Shown here piece by piece: positions 5,014 to 5,557 of a stretch of DNA of 5,557 nucleotides. Source of the DNA: an uncultured Pseudorhodobacter sp. (GTDB lineage Bacteria > Pseudomonadota > Alphaproteobacteria > Rhodobacterales > Rhodobacteraceae). The position numbers were made by a program, and so were the translations under genes. The stretch covers positions 1-5,557 of the forward strand of contig CAMFIX010000230.1 of assembly GCA_945952425.1 (NCBI GenBank), written 5' to 3'. Positions within the stretch are counted from its first letter, which is position 1; every line of letters begins with the position of its first letter. The notes under the pieces are model-generated. The model was not told the DNA's origin and ran no database searches. It worked only from the letters and a program-made list of their open reading frames with translations.

Positions 5014-5045
5014 AAAAAGCAGCGAGGCGGGCCCCTGCCCGCCTC
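5014..5045 (-). terminator. Rho-independent terminator of pgk
   Basis: Nine bases after the pgk stop codon a perfect 9-bp G+C-rich stem, GAGGCGGGC (5024-5032) with GCCCGCCTC (5037-5045), encloses a 4-base loop. On the minus strand five T residues (complement of AAAAA at 5014-5018) follow the stem after five bases. The geometry fits an intrinsic terminator for the minus-strand pgk transcript. Confidence 0.8.
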
Positions 5046-5054
5046 TCCGCCTGG

Positions 5055-5557
5055 TCAACGGTTCAGCGCCGCGACGCCGGGCAATTCCTTGCCCTCCATC
5101 CATTCGAGGAATGCCCCCCCGGCGGTCGAGATGAAGGTGAAATCCCCCGCCACCCCGGCATGGTGCAGCGCCGCCACCGTGTCGCCGCCGCCCGCGACCG
5201 AGACGAGCTTGCCCGCCCGGGTCAGCGCCGCCACGGCCTTGGCCGCAGCCACGGTGGCCGCATCGAAGGGGGTCAGCTCGAAGGCGCCGAGCGGGCCGTT
5301 CCAGATCAGCGTGCGCGCGGCGGCAAAGACCTGCTCCAGGGCGGCGACCGTGGCAGGGCCCGCGTCCAGGATCATCTTGTCGGCGGGGCAAGCCCCCGCC
5401 GCCACGACGGCGCTGGCCGCCCCCGCCTTGAACTCGCCCGCCACGACCACATCGACCGGCAGGTGAATGCTGCAGCCCGCGGCCTTGGCCTTGGCCATGA
5501 TCTCCAGCGCGATGGGCGCCATGTCGCGTTCGGCCAGGCTCTTGCCGACCTCGATCC
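5055..5557 (-). CDS. pgk: Phosphoglycerate kinase, C-terminal part (cut by window edge)
   Basis: Cytoplasmic kinase that interconverts 1,3-bisphosphoglycerate + ADP and 3-phosphoglycerate + ATP in glycolysis, gluconeogenesis and the Calvin cycle. Only the last 166 residues are visible, about 40% of a normal PGK of roughly 395 residues; the frame stays open to the right edge, with IEVGKSLAERDM at the cut. Visible nucleotide-domain motifs: DAGPATV (usual DIGPKT), WNGPLGAFE, SVAGGGDTVAAL (the GGGD glycine-rich loop), and STAGGAFLEWMEGKELPGV, where many species have STGGGASLE. The stop TGA is at 5055-5057, followed by a clear intrinsic terminator. The start and N-terminal substrate domain lie outside the window. 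Identity is not in doubt. Confidence 0.96.
   Translation of the reverse strand, partial: IEVGKSLAERDMAPIALEIMAKAKAAGCSIHLPVDVVVAGEFKAGAASAVVAAGACPADKMILDAGPATVAALEQVFAAARTLIWNGPLGAFELTPFDAATVAAAKAVAALTRAGKLVSVAGGGDTVAALHHAGVAGDFTFISTAGGAFLEWMEGKELPGVAALNR

Noticed and set aside
3941..5134. Plus-strand ORF of 397 codons across the convergent gap
   Set aside because: It runs through the end of the NDUFAF6-like gene, the hairpin block and the antisense of GNAT; composition is shadow-like and no domain is visible.
1..5557. CRISPR array, tRNA/rRNA gene, insertion sequence or prophage
   Set aside because: No regularly spaced direct repeats, no tRNA T-arm or rRNA segments, and no transposase or integrase motifs on either strand.

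Overview
The window looks like a piece of the chromosome of a high-GC alphaproteobacterium, most likely a member of the Rhodobacteraceae. The assignment rests on the G+C-rich codon usage, the Rhodobacteraceae-like protein sequences (CysRS, CimA and PGK as I remember them from that family), and a short GGGAGTATTTGGGCC...TATGAAAG element in the gaps, a string I recall from other genomes of this family. No database search was possible.

Layout. Positions 1-315 hold no convincing gene. They start with one copy of the dispersed element (11-40), followed by a run of local stem-loops (41-204). A 14-codon leader ORF, MTGKSIIICCCITG, with a good Shine-Dalgarno, lies at 316-360. It is followed by mutually exclusive base-pairing segments (353-413) and then cysS (cysteinyl-tRNA synthetase, 431-1858). 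An 87-bp gap containing a near-perfect inverted repeat leads to cimA (citramalate synthase, 1946-3574). cimA overlaps by 8 bases a GTG-started gene for a squalene/phytoene-synthase-fold protein that lacks the catalytic aspartates and resembles NDUFAF6 (3567-4316). A convergent gap (4317-4414) holds hairpins and another copy of the element. On the minus strand are a GNAT acetyltransferase (4415-4867), a gap with two tandem copies of the element plus an intrinsic terminator, and the 3' part of pgk (phosphoglycerate kinase), cut by the right edge.

How the parts may work together. cysS, cimA and the NDUFAF6-like gene are co-directional and closely packed, so they may share a transcript. The leader peptide carries three consecutive Ile codons, three consecutive Cys codons and another Ile codon. 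Downstream lie the enzyme that charges tRNA-Cys and the first enzyme of the threonine-independent isoleucine route. This is the layout expected for ribosome-mediated attenuation responding to cysteine and perhaps also isoleucine. It is the most interesting feature of the window. The peptide and the pairings are visible in the sequence; their regulatory effect is inference. The right-hand genes (GNAT, pgk) look like an independent minus-strand neighbourhood.
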